From the NCBI GenBank assembly GCA_038117265.1, contig JAYOFO010000005.1, positions 1 through 64,000 on the forward strand: a stretch of DNA of 64,000 nt, given 5' to 3'. This stretch comes from JAYPUG01 sp038117265 (GTDB taxonomy: Bacteria; Pseudomonadota; Alphaproteobacteria; UBA6615). This document shows, one piece after another, positions 49,514-58,913 of this stretch. A program made the translations under genes and the position numbers. The stretch's first letter is position 1. The number at the start of each line of letters is the position of its first letter. The notes under the pieces were generated by a model that did no database searches, was not told where the DNA came from, and saw nothing but the letters and a program-made list of their open reading frames with translations.

Positions 49514-50797
49514 ATGAAATCAGCAATCAAAACGATCGCGGCAGCTGGCGTTCTTGCCGGATCGCTCGCGTTCTCGGGGACGGTACAGGCCGCTGACACC
49601 ATCAAGGTCGGCATCCTTCACTCGTTGTCCGGGACCATGGCGATCAGCGAAACGGCGTTGAAGGACGTGATGCTGTTCCTGATCGACGAGCAGAACAAGA
49701 AGGGTGGCCTGCTCGGTAAGAAGATCGAGCCCGTCGTCGTCGACCCGGCATCCGACTGGCCGCTGTTCGCCGAGAAGGCGCGCGAGTTGATCGAACAGCA
49801 CAAGGTCGACGTTGTGTTCGGCAACTGGACGTCGGTGTCGCGCAAATCCGTGCTTCCGGTCTTCGAAGAGCTGAACGGCATGCTCTTCTATCCGGTGCAG
49901 TACGAGGGTGAGGAATCCTCGCGCAACATCTTCTACACGGGTGCTGCACCGAACCAGCAGGCGATCCCGGCCGTCGAATACCTGATGAGCGAGGATGGCG
50001 GCAGCGTCGAACGCTGGGTGCTCGCCGGTACTGACTATGTCTATCCGCGCACGACGAACAAGATTCTCGAGGCCTTCCTCAAAGGCAAGGGCGTCGCGGA
50101 AGGCGACATCATGATAAACTACACGCCGTTCGGACATTCCGATTGGCAGACGATCGTGTCGGACATCAAGAAGTTCGCCTCGGCCGGCAAGAAGACGGCC
50201 GTCGTGTCGACGATCAACGGCGATGCCAACGTGCCGTTCTACAAGGAGCTCGCCAACCAGGGCATCGCGGCCGAAGACATTCCGGTCGTCGCGTTCTCGG
50301 TGGGTGAGGAAGAGCTTGCCGGTATCGACACCGCACCGCTCGTCGGCCACCTCGCCGCGTGGAACTACTTCATGAGCGTCGACGATCCCCTTAACAGCAA
50401 AGTGATCGGGAAGTGGCACGCTTTCATCGGCAACGACAAGCGCGTCTTCAACGATCCGATGGAGGCCCACTACATCGGCTTCAACATGTGGGCGCAGGCG
50501 GTCGAACAGGCCGGAACGACGAATATCGACGCCGTTCGCCAGGCCATGTACGGCCAGGAGGTCAAGAACCTCACCGGCGGTATCGCGGTGATGAACACCA
50601 ACCATCACCTGTCGAAGCCGGTTCTGATCGGCGAAATCCAGGATGACGGACAGTTTGCCACCGTCTGGTCGACCACCGGTGTCGTGGTGGGTGACGCCTG
50701 GAGCGACTTCATCCCGGAAAGCGCGAAGCTGACCGCCGACTGGACCTATCCCTGGGTCTGCGGCAACTGCGAGAAGCCCAATTATCTGACCAACTAA
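49514..50797 (+). CDS. urtA: Urea ABC transporter substrate-binding protein
   Basis: 427-aa periplasmic urea receptor of the branched-chain amino-acid-type (HAAT) ABC family. Signal peptide ends near VQAAD (residue 27). Urea/amide-specific blocks: GILHSLSGTMAISETALKD near the start, VVFGNWTSVSRKSVLPVFEE, NGMLFYPVQYEGEESS and the C-terminal TYPWVCGNCEKPNYL. Start at 49514, behind GGAGG. First gene of the urtABCDE-ure operon under a sigma-54 promoter; a GC-rich hairpin follows it, typical for highly expressed binding proteins. Confidence 0.95.
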   Translation: MKSAIKTIAAAGVLAGSLAFSGTVQAADTIKVGILHSLSGTMAISETALKDVMLFLIDEQNKKGGLLGKKIEPVVVDPASDWPLFAEKARELIEQHKVDVVFGNWTSVSRKSVLPVFEELNGMLFYPVQYEGEESSRNIFYTGAAPNQQAIPAVEYLMSEDGGSVERWVLAGTDYVYPRTTNKILEAFLKGKGVAEGDIMINYTPFGHSDWQTIVSDIKKFASAGKKTAVVSTINGDANVPFYKELANQGIAAEDIPVVAFSVGEEELAGIDTAPLVGHLAAWNYFMSVDDPLNSKVIGKWHAFIGNDKRVFNDPMEAHYIGFNMWAQAVEQAGTTNIDAVRQAMYGQEVKNLTGGIAVMNTNHHLSKPVLIGEIQDDGQFATVWSTTGVVVGDAWSDFIPESAKLTADWTYPWVCGNCEKPNYLTN

Positions 50798-50815
50798 GTA
50801 TGTCCCCCCGTGGAC

Positions 50816-50839
50816 GCGGCGGCCCCTCGGGGTCGCCGC
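50816..50839 (+). terminator. GC-rich hairpin between urtA and urtB
   Basis: GCGGCGGCCCC pairs with GGGGTCGCCGC (11 bp, one G-T wobble, TC at the apex) 18 bp after the urtA stop. No T run follows. It probably stabilises urtA mRNA or attenuates readthrough into urtB, and it lies inside any urtB protein started at 50800, which argues for a later start. Confidence 0.6.
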
Positions 50840-50886
50840 AGCCCGCCAAGAACAAGAAGCAAGTGCCCCAACCTAGAAACGAACCC

Positions 50887-52581
50887 ATGGCTGCGAGCCG
50901 CGTTACATCCGCCCGATCCGCGCGTGGTCCGTTCCTACTCATCTGGGCTTCGGTGGTTTTGGTCGCCTTGCTTGCGGGCTTTGTGGACCGGGCGCGTGCG
51001 CAGACCGACGACGCCGTCTTCGTCGAGGCGATCCGAGCCCTCGAAGCAAAGAGTTTCAATGCCAAAGCGGATGCCGTCGTCGCCCTGGGTGAACTGGGCG
51101 ACGACCGTGCCATCCCGGTCCTCGAAGCGCTTGGCGAAGGCAATCTCTACCGCCGCCAGGGCGACGGCGCGGTCTTCATCGCCGAACGCCAGCAAGACAG
51201 GTCCTACAAGCTCACCGATCCGCTGACCGGGGACGCGGCCGGGATCGTTGCCGGCAGCGAGATCAAGAAGATCATCGCGAACAACAAGGTGCGTGGCCAA
51301 ATTCGCGGCGCGCTTGGCCAGTTGGCGTTGTTCAGCGCAAATCCCGCCCAGCGCGAGGCTGCCGTCGACAACGTCATCGCCAGTCCGACGCCGGATTCTC
51401 TCGAACTCCTCAAGCGCGTCCGCGAGCGTGAGACCGACAGAAGAGTGCGCGAGCGCCTGGAAGTCGCGATCGCCATGTTCGAGCTCGGCTCGGAAGACCG
51501 GAAGGTGCGCCTGGCGGCCGTTTCGGCCCTTTCGGGGCTTTCGAGCCCGGATGTCAAATCGGTGCTGGAAGGCCGTCTCCTGAAAGACGATTCCGGATCG
51601 TTCATCGAGCCGGACGAAGAGGTGCGCACGGCGGTTGCCAATGCGATCGACGATATCAACGACCGGCTTGTCCTGTTCGAGATCGCGGAGAACCTGATCT
51701 TTGGCCTGAGCCTGGGTTCGGTCCTGCTGCTCGCGGCGATCGGACTGTCGATCACATTCGGCGTCATGGGCGTCATCAACATGGCCCATGGCGAGATGAT
51801 CATGCTCGGCGCCTACACCAGCTTCCTCGTGCAGGAGTTCTTCCGCGCCTCCATGCCGGCCGAGGCATTCGGATTCTATCTCGTCGCAGCGATCCCCGTT
51901 GCCTTCATGATCGCCGCGTTCTTCGGAATCCTGATCGAACGCGGCTGCATTCGCTTCCTGTATGGCCGGCCGCTCGAGACGCTACTTGCCACCTGGGGTG
52001 TCAGCCTAATCCTGCAGCAGCTGGTGCGCTCGCTGTTCGGCGCCAACAACCGCGAGGTCGCCAATCCCGACTGGATCGCCGGCGCCGTATCGCTCGGCGG
52101 TGGCGTGTCGGTGACGCTCAACCGCGTCTACATCGTCATCTTCTCCTTGATGGTCGTTGCCGCGTTGGCCGCGTTCATCCGCTACAGCCGGTTCGGGTTG
52201 CAGATGCGCGCAGTCACCCAGAACCGAGGCATGGCGTCGTCCATGGGCATCCGCACCGGCCAAGTCGATGCTCTGACCTTCGCGCTCGGATCCGGCATCG
52301 CCGGCGTGGCCGGGGTCGCCCTCAGCCAGATTTCGAATGTCAGCCCGAACCTCGGTCAGAACTTCATCGTCGATAGCTTCATGGTCGTCGTCTTCGGCGG
52401 GGTGGGCAGCCTTTGGGGCACCATCGTCGGCGCCTTCAGCCTCGGCATCATCAACAAGTTCCTCGAACCGGTGTCGGGCGCGATCCTGGGTAAGGTCGTG
52501 GTCCTGGTCATCATCATCCTGTTCATCCAGAAGCGCCCGCGCGGCCTGTTCGCGCTCAAGGGCCGCGCGGCCGAGGCATAG
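50887..52581 (+). CDS. urtB: Urea ABC transporter permease UrtB
   Basis: 564 aa from ATG 50887 (593 from an in-frame ATG at 50800, whose extra residues, Arg/Pro/Gly-rich, come from a hairpin and look non-coding). Signal-like N-terminus, then a periplasmic HEAT-like region (ALEAKSFNAKADAVVALGELGD; VRLAAVSALSGLSSPDVKS), then a LivH-type permease with about eight helices and GVMGVINMAHGEMIMLGAYT. The N-terminal domain is characteristic of UrtB. Forms the channel with UrtC. Confidence 0.92.
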   Translation: MAASRVTSARSARGPFLLIWASVVLVALLAGFVDRARAQTDDAVFVEAIRALEAKSFNAKADAVVALGELGDDRAIPVLEALGEGNLYRRQGDGAVFIAERQQDRSYKLTDPLTGDAAGIVAGSEIKKIIANNKVRGQIRGALGQLALFSANPAQREAAVDNVIASPTPDSLELLKRVRERETDRRVRERLEVAIAMFELGSEDRKVRLAAVSALSGLSSPDVKSVLEGRLLKDDSGSFIEPDEEVRTAVANAIDDINDRLVLFEIAENLIFGLSLGSVLLLAAIGLSITFGVMGVINMAHGEMIMLGAYTSFLVQEFFRASMPAEAFGFYLVAAIPVAFMIAAFFGILIERGCIRFLYGRPLETLLATWGVSLILQQLVRSLFGANNREVANPDWIAGAVSLGGGVSVTLNRVYIVIFSLMVVAALAAFIRYSRFGLQMRAVTQNRGMASSMGIRTGQVDALTFALGSGIAGVAGVALSQISNVSPNLGQNFIVDSFMVVVFGGVGSLWGTIVGAFSLGIINKFLEPVSGAILGKVVVLVIIILFIQKRPRGLFALKGRAAEA

Positions 52582-52584
52582 GCG

Positions 52585-53727
52585 ATGGGACCTATCACCT
52601 CGCGCCTGTTCGCGCTTGAGAGCAAATCCGGCTGGACCGCCGCGCTGGTGCTGCTCGTGGTTGCGCTCTTCGTCGTCCCGATCCTGAACCTCGCCGTGCC
52701 TCCGGAATCGGTGCTCCACGTCTCGACCTTTTGGGTTGCGACCCTGGGCAAGTATCTCGCGTTCGCGATCCTGGCGCTCTCGCTTGACCTAATCTGGGGC
52801 TATGCGGGGATTCTCAGCCTTGGCCATGGCGCGTTCTTCGGTCTCGGCGGCTACGCCATGGGCATGTACATGATGCGCAAGATCGGCGATCGCGGCGTCT
52901 ACGGGAACGCGGACCTTCCGGACTTTATGGTCTTCCTGAACTGGGATTCGCTGCCTTGGTACTGGTACGGCTTCGATCAGTTCTGGTTCGCCTTGCTGAT
53001 GGTGGTGGTGGTGCCCGGGCTGCTCGCCTTCGTCTTCGGTTGGCTCGCTTTCCGTTCGCGCATCACCGGTGTCTACTTCTCGATCATCAGCCAGGCGATG
53101 GTGTTCGCCTTCATGCTGGCCTTCTTTCGCAACGAGATGGGCTTCGGCGGCAACAACGGGCTGACCGATTTCAAGGATCTGCTTGGGTTCGACCTGTCGC
53201 GCGACACCACCAAGGTCGCTCTCTACATGGTCTCGGCCGCCGCGCTGTTCGTCGTCTATTTCATCTGCCGCGCGGTCGTGACGTCGAAGCTCGGGCGGTT
53301 GCTGGTTGCCGTGCGCGACGCCGAGAGCCGGGTCCGCTTCCTGGGCTATTCGGTGACCAACGCCAAGCTGTTCGTGTTCACGCTTTCGGCGATGCTTGCC
53401 GGCATCGCCGGTGCCCTCTACGTGCCGCAGGTCGGGATCATCAATCCGGGCGAATTCGCGCCGGCCAAGTCGATCGAAATTGCGATCTGGGTTGCCGTCG
53501 GCGGCCGCGGGACACTGTTCGGTGCGTTGCTGGGCGCCTTCGCCGTCAACGGCGCGCGCAGTTACTTCACGGGTGCGGCGCCCGAGATCTGGCTGTTCTT
53601 CCTCGGCGCACTCTTCATTCTCGTCACCCTGGTGATGCCGCGCGGGATCGTCGGTGTCTATCAGTCGCTGCGTTCGCGCGAATTGCAACGCGCCATCATG
53701 CGGAGGCTCCGCCGTGTCGATGCCTGA
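52585..53727 (+). CDS. urtC: Urea ABC transporter permease UrtC
   Basis: 380-aa LivM-type membrane subunit with about ten helices. Blocks: LSLDLIWGYAGILSLGHGAFFGLGGYAMGMYMM and FRSRITGVYFSIISQAM; the C-terminal region ends GIVGVYQSLRSREL. It starts 3 bp after urtB and overlaps urtD, so all urt genes are one transcript. With UrtB it makes the inner-membrane urea pore. Confidence 0.94.
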   Translation: MGPITSRLFALESKSGWTAALVLLVVALFVVPILNLAVPPESVLHVSTFWVATLGKYLAFAILALSLDLIWGYAGILSLGHGAFFGLGGYAMGMYMMRKIGDRGVYGNADLPDFMVFLNWDSLPWYWYGFDQFWFALLMVVVVPGLLAFVFGWLAFRSRITGVYFSIISQAMVFAFMLAFFRNEMGFGGNNGLTDFKDLLGFDLSRDTTKVALYMVSAAALFVVYFICRAVVTSKLGRLLVAVRDAESRVRFLGYSVTNAKLFVFTLSAMLAGIAGALYVPQVGIINPGEFAPAKSIEIAIWVAVGGRGTLFGALLGAFAVNGARSYFTGAAPEIWLFFLGALFILVTLVMPRGIVGVYQSLRSRELQRAIMRRLRRVDA

Positions 53728-54526
53728 AGCCTCATCGATGGAAGAGCCGGTAGCGGCCCCCGACGCGCCGGTGGATCTCTCCAAGCCCGCGGGATCGATC
53801 CTCTATCTCGAAGGCGTCTCGGTCAGCTTCGACGGGTTCAAGGCGCTGAACAGCCTGAACCTGATCATCGCGCGCGGCGAGATGCGCGCGATCATCGGCC
53901 CGAACGGCGCCGGCAAGACGACGATGATGGATGTGGTCACCGGCCGGACGCGGCCCGATACCGGTCGGGCGCTGTTCGGCGACGATGTCGACCTGACCCA
54001 TCTCGACGAATCCGCCATTGCGAACCTCGGCATCGGCCGGAAGTTCCAGAAGCCGACCGTGTTCGAGAGCCTGAGCGTGTTCGAAAACATAGACCTCGCG
54101 CTCAAGGGCGCGCGTGGGGTGTTCAGCACCCTGTTCGCGACGCTGGGACGCGCCCATCGCGAGCGGATCGATGCAACGCTGGAGACGATCCGCCTTTCCG
54201 GGCGCCGCGGCGACCTCGCAGGCGACCTCAGCCACGGCCAGAAGCAGTGGCTCGAGATCGGCATGCTGCTGGCTCAGGAGCCCGAACTCATGCTTCTCGA
54301 CGAGCCGGTGGCGGGAATGAGCGACGCTGAGACCGAGCAGACGGCCGCCCTGTTGCGCGACATCTCGAAGGATCGTTCGCTGGTCGTCGTCGAGCACGAC
54401 ATGGAGTTCGTCCATAATCTCGAATGCGCCGTCACCGTCCTGCACGAGGGCCGGGTGATCGCCGAGGGCTCGATGGAAACAGTGCAGGCTGACCCGCGCG
54501 TCATCGAAGTCTATCTGGGCCGCTGA
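53714..54526 (+). CDS. urtD: Urea ABC transporter ATPase UrtD
   Basis: 270-aa LivG-type ATPase. Walker A GPNGAGKTT, signature LSHGQKQWLEIGMLL (the H in LSHGQ is usual in this family), Walker B LMLLDEPVAGM, H-loop VVEHDMEFV. The GTG at 53714 is preferred since GGAGG lies 7 bases upstream; an ATG at 53720 is also in frame. Start overlaps the urtC end. Confidence 0.93.
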   Translation: MSMPEASSMEEPVAAPDAPVDLSKPAGSILYLEGVSVSFDGFKALNSLNLIIARGEMRAIIGPNGAGKTTMMDVVTGRTRPDTGRALFGDDVDLTHLDESAIANLGIGRKFQKPTVFESLSVFENIDLALKGARGVFSTLFATLGRAHRERIDATLETIRLSGRRGDLAGDLSHGQKQWLEIGMLLAQEPELMLLDEPVAGMSDAETEQTAALLRDISKDRSLVVVEHDMEFVHNLECAVTVLHEGRVIAEGSMETVQADPRVIEVYLGR

Positions 54527-54529
54527 CGC

Positions 54530-55225
54530 ATGCTGGAAGCAAGAGACATTGACCTCTACTACGGCGCAAGCCACATCCTGCGCGGCGCGCACGTCTCGGC
54601 GACGCGCGGTCAGATCACGTGCCTGCTCGGACGCAATGGCGTCGGCAAGACATCGATGCTGCGCGGGATCACCGGTCATGTCCCGATCCGCAGCGGCCGC
54701 GTCATATGGAACGACGACGACATCACGCGCCTGCCGCCCTTCGCGCGTGCGCGACGCGGCATCGCCTACGTGCCCCAGGGACGCGACATCTTTCCCCGGC
54801 TTTCGGTCGAAGAAAACCTGATGACCGGCTTTGCCTGCCTGGCGCGCAGCGAGGCCCAGATTCCGGATGAGGTGTTCGAGCTGTTTCCGGTACTGGCCGA
54901 TATGCTCAAGCGGCGAGGCGGCGACCTGTCGGGCGGTCAGCAACAACAGCTCGCGATCGGCCGGGCGCTGGTCACGCGGCCTGCGCTGCTGGTTCTCGAC
55001 GAGCCGACCGAGGGAATCCAGCCCTCGATCATCAAGGACATCGAACGGGTGATCCGTCTGCTCGCCGATCGCGGCGACATGGCGATCCTGCTGGTCGAAC
55101 AGTATTTCGAGTTTGCGCGCGATCTTGCCGACCGCGTGGTGGTGATGGATCGCGGCGAGATCGTCATCTCCGGACCGGTTGGAGAACTGCCTGAGGCCGA
55201 CATCCGTCGGCACCTGACGGTGTAG
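54530..55225 (+). CDS. urtE: Urea ABC transporter ATPase UrtE
   Basis: 231-aa LivF-type ATPase paired with UrtD. Walker A GRNGVGKTS, signature LSGGQQQQLAIGRAL, Walker B LLVLDEPTEGI and H-loop-like LLVEQYFEFA with Gln in place of His, as is usual for LivF members. Starts 3 bp after urtD. Drives ATP-dependent urea import. Confidence 0.94.
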   Translation: MLEARDIDLYYGASHILRGAHVSATRGQITCLLGRNGVGKTSMLRGITGHVPIRSGRVIWNDDDITRLPPFARARRGIAYVPQGRDIFPRLSVEENLMTGFACLARSEAQIPDEVFELFPVLADMLKRRGGDLSGGQQQQLAIGRALVTRPALLVLDEPTEGIQPSIIKDIERVIRLLADRGDMAILLVEQYFEFARDLADRVVVMDRGEIVISGPVGELPEADIRRHLTV

Positions 55226-55235
55226 GAGACTCACA

Positions 55236-56060
55236 GTGGCGAACGGACGTGCGGAGATCGGTTACACCTTTCGCGACTGCGGGACCCGCCTTGCGCATCT
55301 CTATCAGAGCGATCCCCTTCGCGTGCTGTTTCCGGCATCGGGCGTTGGCGAGCCCGCGACGGGAGCGCTGGTGACGACGGCTGGCGGGCTTGTTGGCGGC
55401 GATGCCCTGTCCATCGAGGTTGCGGCGGGTGCGCGGACCGACGTCCGGATTGTCGGGCAGGCCGCAGAGAAAGTGTACCGATCAGCGGGCGCGGACGTGC
55501 GGATCGATGTTGGGCTCAATGTCGGTGCGGGTGCCTGGCTCGAATGGCTGCCCCAGGAGACGATTGTCTTCGACAGCGCGCGGATGCGGCGGAGAACTTT
55601 CGTCGAGGTGGCCGAATCTGGCCGGGCGATGGCGGGTGAGATGGTCGTGTTCGGGCGCACGGCAATGGGCGAGACTGTGCGGGCCGGACTGGTGCGCGAC
55701 GCGTGGGAAGTCCGCCGTGACGGGCGCCTCGTCTGGGCCGATGCGCTGCATCTCGACGAACGAATTCGCGACCGCCTGCAAGGCGTGGCGGGCTTCGACG
55801 GTGCGGTTGCGTTCGCCAGCCTCGTCTACGTGGCGGACGCGATCGACGTGGCGCTGGAAGCGGCCCGCGACCTTCTGGCGGCGGGCGAATTGTATACCGG
55901 ATGGCGTGCCGGCGCTTCGTGCCCGGCGGGCATCCTCGTGGTGCGCTGGATCGACCGCGAGGCGGTGCGCCTGCGCGAGGCCTACGGCCGATTCTGGTCG
56001 GCGTTTCGGCGCGAAGTCGCGGATCTGCCGGGTGTCATGCCGCGCCTCTGGGCCATCTGA
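55236..56060 (+). CDS. ureD: Urease accessory protein UreD
   Basis: 274-aa chaperone that binds apo-urease before nickel insertion. Opening motif LAHLYQSDPLRVLFPA, then TTAGGLVGGDALSIEVAAGA and the WLPQETIVFDSARMRRR block are family landmarks. GTG start behind TAGGAG, 10 bp after urtE, joining transport and urease genes in one operon. Confidence 0.93.
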   Translation: MANGRAEIGYTFRDCGTRLAHLYQSDPLRVLFPASGVGEPATGALVTTAGGLVGGDALSIEVAAGARTDVRIVGQAAEKVYRSAGADVRIDVGLNVGAGAWLEWLPQETIVFDSARMRRRTFVEVAESGRAMAGEMVVFGRTAMGETVRAGLVRDAWEVRRDGRLVWADALHLDERIRDRLQGVAGFDGAVAFASLVYVADAIDVALEAARDLLAAGELYTGWRAGASCPAGILVVRWIDREAVRLREAYGRFWSAFRREVADLPGVMPRLWAI

Positions 56061-56081
56061 TCGAAACGGGGGGAGCCTTCG

Positions 56082-56384
56082 ATGAACCTGACACCGCGCG
56101 AGAAGGACAAGCTGCTGGTGGCGATGGCAGCCGAGGTGGCCCGCAAGCGTCGCGCGCGGGGCGTCAAGCTCAACTATCCCGAGGCCATCGCGCTGATCTC
56201 CGACTTCGTGGTCGAGGGCGCGCGTGATGGTCGGAGCGTCGCCGATCTGATGAGTGCGGGCGGCGAGATCCTCGCCCGCAGCGAGGTGATGGAGGGCGTC
56301 GCCGAAATGATCCATGACGTCCAGGTCGAGGCGACGTTTCCGGACGGCACGAAGCTCGTCACCGTCCACAACCCGATCCGATGA
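56082..56384 (+). CDS. ureA: Urease gamma subunit
   Basis: 100-aa structural subunit of urease (urea to ammonia and carbamate). Entire length matches the family: MNLTPREKDKLLVAMAAEVA at the start, KLNYPEAIALISDFVVEGARDG, ending VTVHNPIR. Separate UreA and UreB genes as in most alphaproteobacteria. Behind GGGGGGAGCC. Confidence 0.96.
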   Translation: MNLTPREKDKLLVAMAAEVARKRRARGVKLNYPEAIALISDFVVEGARDGRSVADLMSAGGEILARSEVMEGVAEMIHDVQVEATFPDGTKLVTVHNPIR

Positions 56385-56391
56385 GGGCGCG

Positions 56392-56715
56392 ATGATCCCC
56401 GGTGAACTGATCCCCGCCGACGGCGAGATCCTCCTCAACGAGGGGCGCGAGACCCTGGCCGTAACGGTCGCCAACACCGGCGACCGGCCGATTCAGGTCG
56501 GTTCGCACTACCATTTTTTCGAGGCCAACGATGCGCTCGATTTCGACCGTGCTGCGGCGCGCGGCTTCCGCCTCGACATCCCGGCCGGCACCGCCGTCCG
56601 GTTCGAGCCGGGGCAGACCCGCGAGGTGCGGCTCGTACGCTATGCCGGTGCGGGCCGCGTGTTCGGCTTCAACGGCCGGGTCAACGGTCCGCTCGACGAC
56701 GGCGGGGAGGGCTGA
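56392..56715 (+). CDS. ureB: Urease beta subunit
   Basis: 107-aa structural beta subunit: MIPGELIPADGEILLNEGRE start, NTGDRPIQVGSHYHFFEAND with the conserved His loop and GFNGRVNGPLDD end. Lies 7 bp after ureA and 3 bp before ureC. Forms the (UreABC)3 trimer core. Confidence 0.96.
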   Translation: MIPGELIPADGEILLNEGRETLAVTVANTGDRPIQVGSHYHFFEANDALDFDRAAARGFRLDIPAGTAVRFEPGQTREVRLVRYAGAGRVFGFNGRVNGPLDDGGEG

Positions 56716-56718
56716 GCG

Positions 56719-58428
56719 GTGGCGTACTCGATCGACCGCGCCGGCTATGCCGCGATGTTCGGCCCGACTACGGGCGACCGGGTCCGGCTCGCCGACACCG
56801 AGCTCTTCATTGAGGTCGAACGTGATCACACCACATACGGCGAGGAGGTGAAGTTCGGCGGCGGCAAGGTCATCCGCGATGGGATGGGCCAGTCGCAGGC
56901 GACCCGTGCCGACAGTGCGGTGGACACGGTCATCACCAACGCACTGATCGTAGACCACTGGGGCATCGTGAAGGCCGATATCGGCATCCGCGACGGCCGC
57001 ATCGTGGCGATCGGCAAGGCAGGCAACCCCGATGTGCAACCCGGCGTCGATATTGTCGTCGGACCGGGCACCGAGGCGATTGCGGGCGAGGGACGGATCG
57101 TCACGGCGGGCGGCATCGATGCCCATATTCACTGGATAAGCCCGCAGCAGATCGACGAGGCATTGTATTCCGGCGTCACGACCATGCTCGGCGGCGGGAC
57201 CGGCCCGGCCGAAGGCACCAATGCCACCACCTGCACACCGGGGCCGTGGCATCTGGCCCGTATGCTCCAGGCCGCCGAGGGGTTCCCGATGAATCTCGGT
57301 TTCTTCGGCAAGGGCAACGCCACGTTGCCGGGCGCCCTGATCGAACAGGTCGCCGGCGGCGCAATCGGTCTGAAACTGCACGAGGACTGGGGCACCACGC
57401 CGGCGGCGATCGACACCTGCCTGAACGTCGCCGACGCGATGGATGTCCAGGTTGCGATCCACACCGACACACTCAACGAATCCGGCTTCGTCGAGAACAC
57501 GATCGCCGCATTCAAGGGCCGCACCATCCACGCCTTCCACACCGAGGGTGCGGGCGGAGGACATGCGCCCGACATCATCCGGCTGTGCGGCGAGGCAAAT
57601 GTGCTGCCGTCCTCGACCAACCCGACACGGCCCTACACGGTGAATACCGTGGACGAGCATCTCGACATGCTCATGGTCTGCCACCACCTGGATTCGCGAA
57701 TCCCCGAGGACGTAGCCTTCGCGGAGAGCCGTATCCGCCGCGAGACGATCGCGGCCGAGGACATTCTCCACGACCTCGGTGCGTTCTCGATCATCGCGTC
57801 GGACAGTCAGGCGATGGGCCGGGTCGGCGAAGTGGTGATCCGGACCTGGCAGACCGCCGACAAGATGAAGCGCCAGCGCGGCCGGCTGCCCGAAGAAACC
57901 GGCGACAACGACAACATGCGGGTGCGCCGCTACATCGCGAAGTACACAATCAATCCGGCCCTGACCCACGGCATCGCCGACCATGTCGGCTCGATCGCGG
58001 TGGGTAAGCTGGCCGATCTCGTCCTTTGGAAGCCGATGTTCTTCGGCGTGAAGCCGGACCTGATCCTCAAGTGCGGCACCATCGCAGGGGCGGCGATGGG
58101 CGACCCGAACGCCTCGATCCCCACGCCGCAGCCGGTCCACTACCGCCCGATGTTCGGCGCCTTTTCGAAGTCGATGCGCGCGAGTGCGGTCACCTTCGTC
58201 TCGGGCGCGGCCAAGGAGGCCGGCATCGGCGGGGTGTTGGGGCTCGACAGGGCATTGCTGCCGGTGTCGGGCACCCGCAGCATCTCCAAGTCCGACATGA
58301 TCCTGAACGATGCGACGCCCGAGATGTCGGTCGACGCCGAAACCTACGAGGTGCGCGCCGACGGCGAACTCCTCGTCTGCGAGCCGGCGGAGGTGCTCCC
58401 CATGGCCCAGCGTTACTTCCTGTTCTGA
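56719..58428 (+). CDS. ureC: Urease alpha (catalytic) subunit
   Basis: 569-aa nickel enzyme, GTG start behind GGGGAGG. Active-site residues are all in place: H136 and H138 (DAHIHW), carbamylated Lys219 (AIGLKLHEDWG), H248 (VAIHTDT), flap MVCHHLD with Cys and His, and an Asp in SDSQAMGR. Standard length. Functional urease is therefore expected, with nickel from the accessory genes downstream. Confidence 0.97.
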   Translation: MAYSIDRAGYAAMFGPTTGDRVRLADTELFIEVERDHTTYGEEVKFGGGKVIRDGMGQSQATRADSAVDTVITNALIVDHWGIVKADIGIRDGRIVAIGKAGNPDVQPGVDIVVGPGTEAIAGEGRIVTAGGIDAHIHWISPQQIDEALYSGVTTMLGGGTGPAEGTNATTCTPGPWHLARMLQAAEGFPMNLGFFGKGNATLPGALIEQVAGGAIGLKLHEDWGTTPAAIDTCLNVADAMDVQVAIHTDTLNESGFVENTIAAFKGRTIHAFHTEGAGGGHAPDIIRLCGEANVLPSSTNPTRPYTVNTVDEHLDMLMVCHHLDSRIPEDVAFAESRIRRETIAAEDILHDLGAFSIIASDSQAMGRVGEVVIRTWQTADKMKRQRGRLPEETGDNDNMRVRRYIAKYTINPALTHGIADHVGSIAVGKLADLVLWKPMFFGVKPDLILKCGTIAGAAMGDPNASIPTPQPVHYRPMFGAFSKSMRASAVTFVSGAAKEAGIGGVLGLDRALLPVSGTRSISKSDMILNDATPEMSVDAETYEVRADGELLVCEPAEVLPMAQRYFLF

Positions 58429-58430
58429 TC

Positions 58431-58913
58431 ATGCGACGCGCTACCGAAGTGTTGACTGCCGGAAACTGGCCCACGGAAGAGGCGGTGAGCGCCGTCACCC
58501 TCGACTATGACGACCGGTTTCGCCGGCGCATCCGTCTCGTCGACGATGGGGGCGAGGCGTTCCTGCTCGACCTGGCGGACGCGACGCGGTTGGGCGACGG
58601 CGACGGGCTGCGTCTCGATTGCGGCGGCATCGTGCGGGTTTGTGCAGCCGAAGAAGAGGTGGTCGACCTGCGTTGTCATGGCCTGCGCGAAACGGCGCGG
58701 GTCGCCTGGCACATCGGCAACCGGCACATCCCGATCCAGGTGCTCGAGGATGGCGGACTGCGGATTCGGGCCGACCATGTGATCGCCGAGATGGCGGTGC
58801 GGCTGGGGGCCCACGCCGAGGCGAAGCGCGCACCCTTCGCGCCGGAACCCGGCGCCTATGCCGCGGGGAGCCAGGGAGAACATGGCGGGCATGGACACCA
58901 TCACGATCATTGA
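58431..58913 (+). CDS. ureE: Urease accessory protein UreE (nickel donor)
   Basis: 160-aa nickel metallochaperone with N-terminal peptide-binding domain and the C-terminal metal domain (WHIGNRHIPIQVLEDGGLRIR with the conserved His). It ends in a His-rich tail GEHGGHGHHHDH that should store nickel. The tail overlaps the start of ureF by 32 bp. Confidence 0.93.
   Translation: MRRATEVLTAGNWPTEEAVSAVTLDYDDRFRRRIRLVDDGGEAFLLDLADATRLGDGDGLRLDCGGIVRVCAAEEEVVDLRCHGLRETARVAWHIGNRHIPIQVLEDGGLRIRADHVIAEMAVRLGAHAEAKRAPFAPEPGAYAAGSQGEHGGHGHHHDH

Noticed and set aside
50800..50886. Earlier ATG for urtB
   Set aside because: The extra 29 residues are Arg/Gly/Pro-rich and derive from an 11-bp hairpin, while the signal-like N-terminus begins just after ATG 50887. 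It remains possible.
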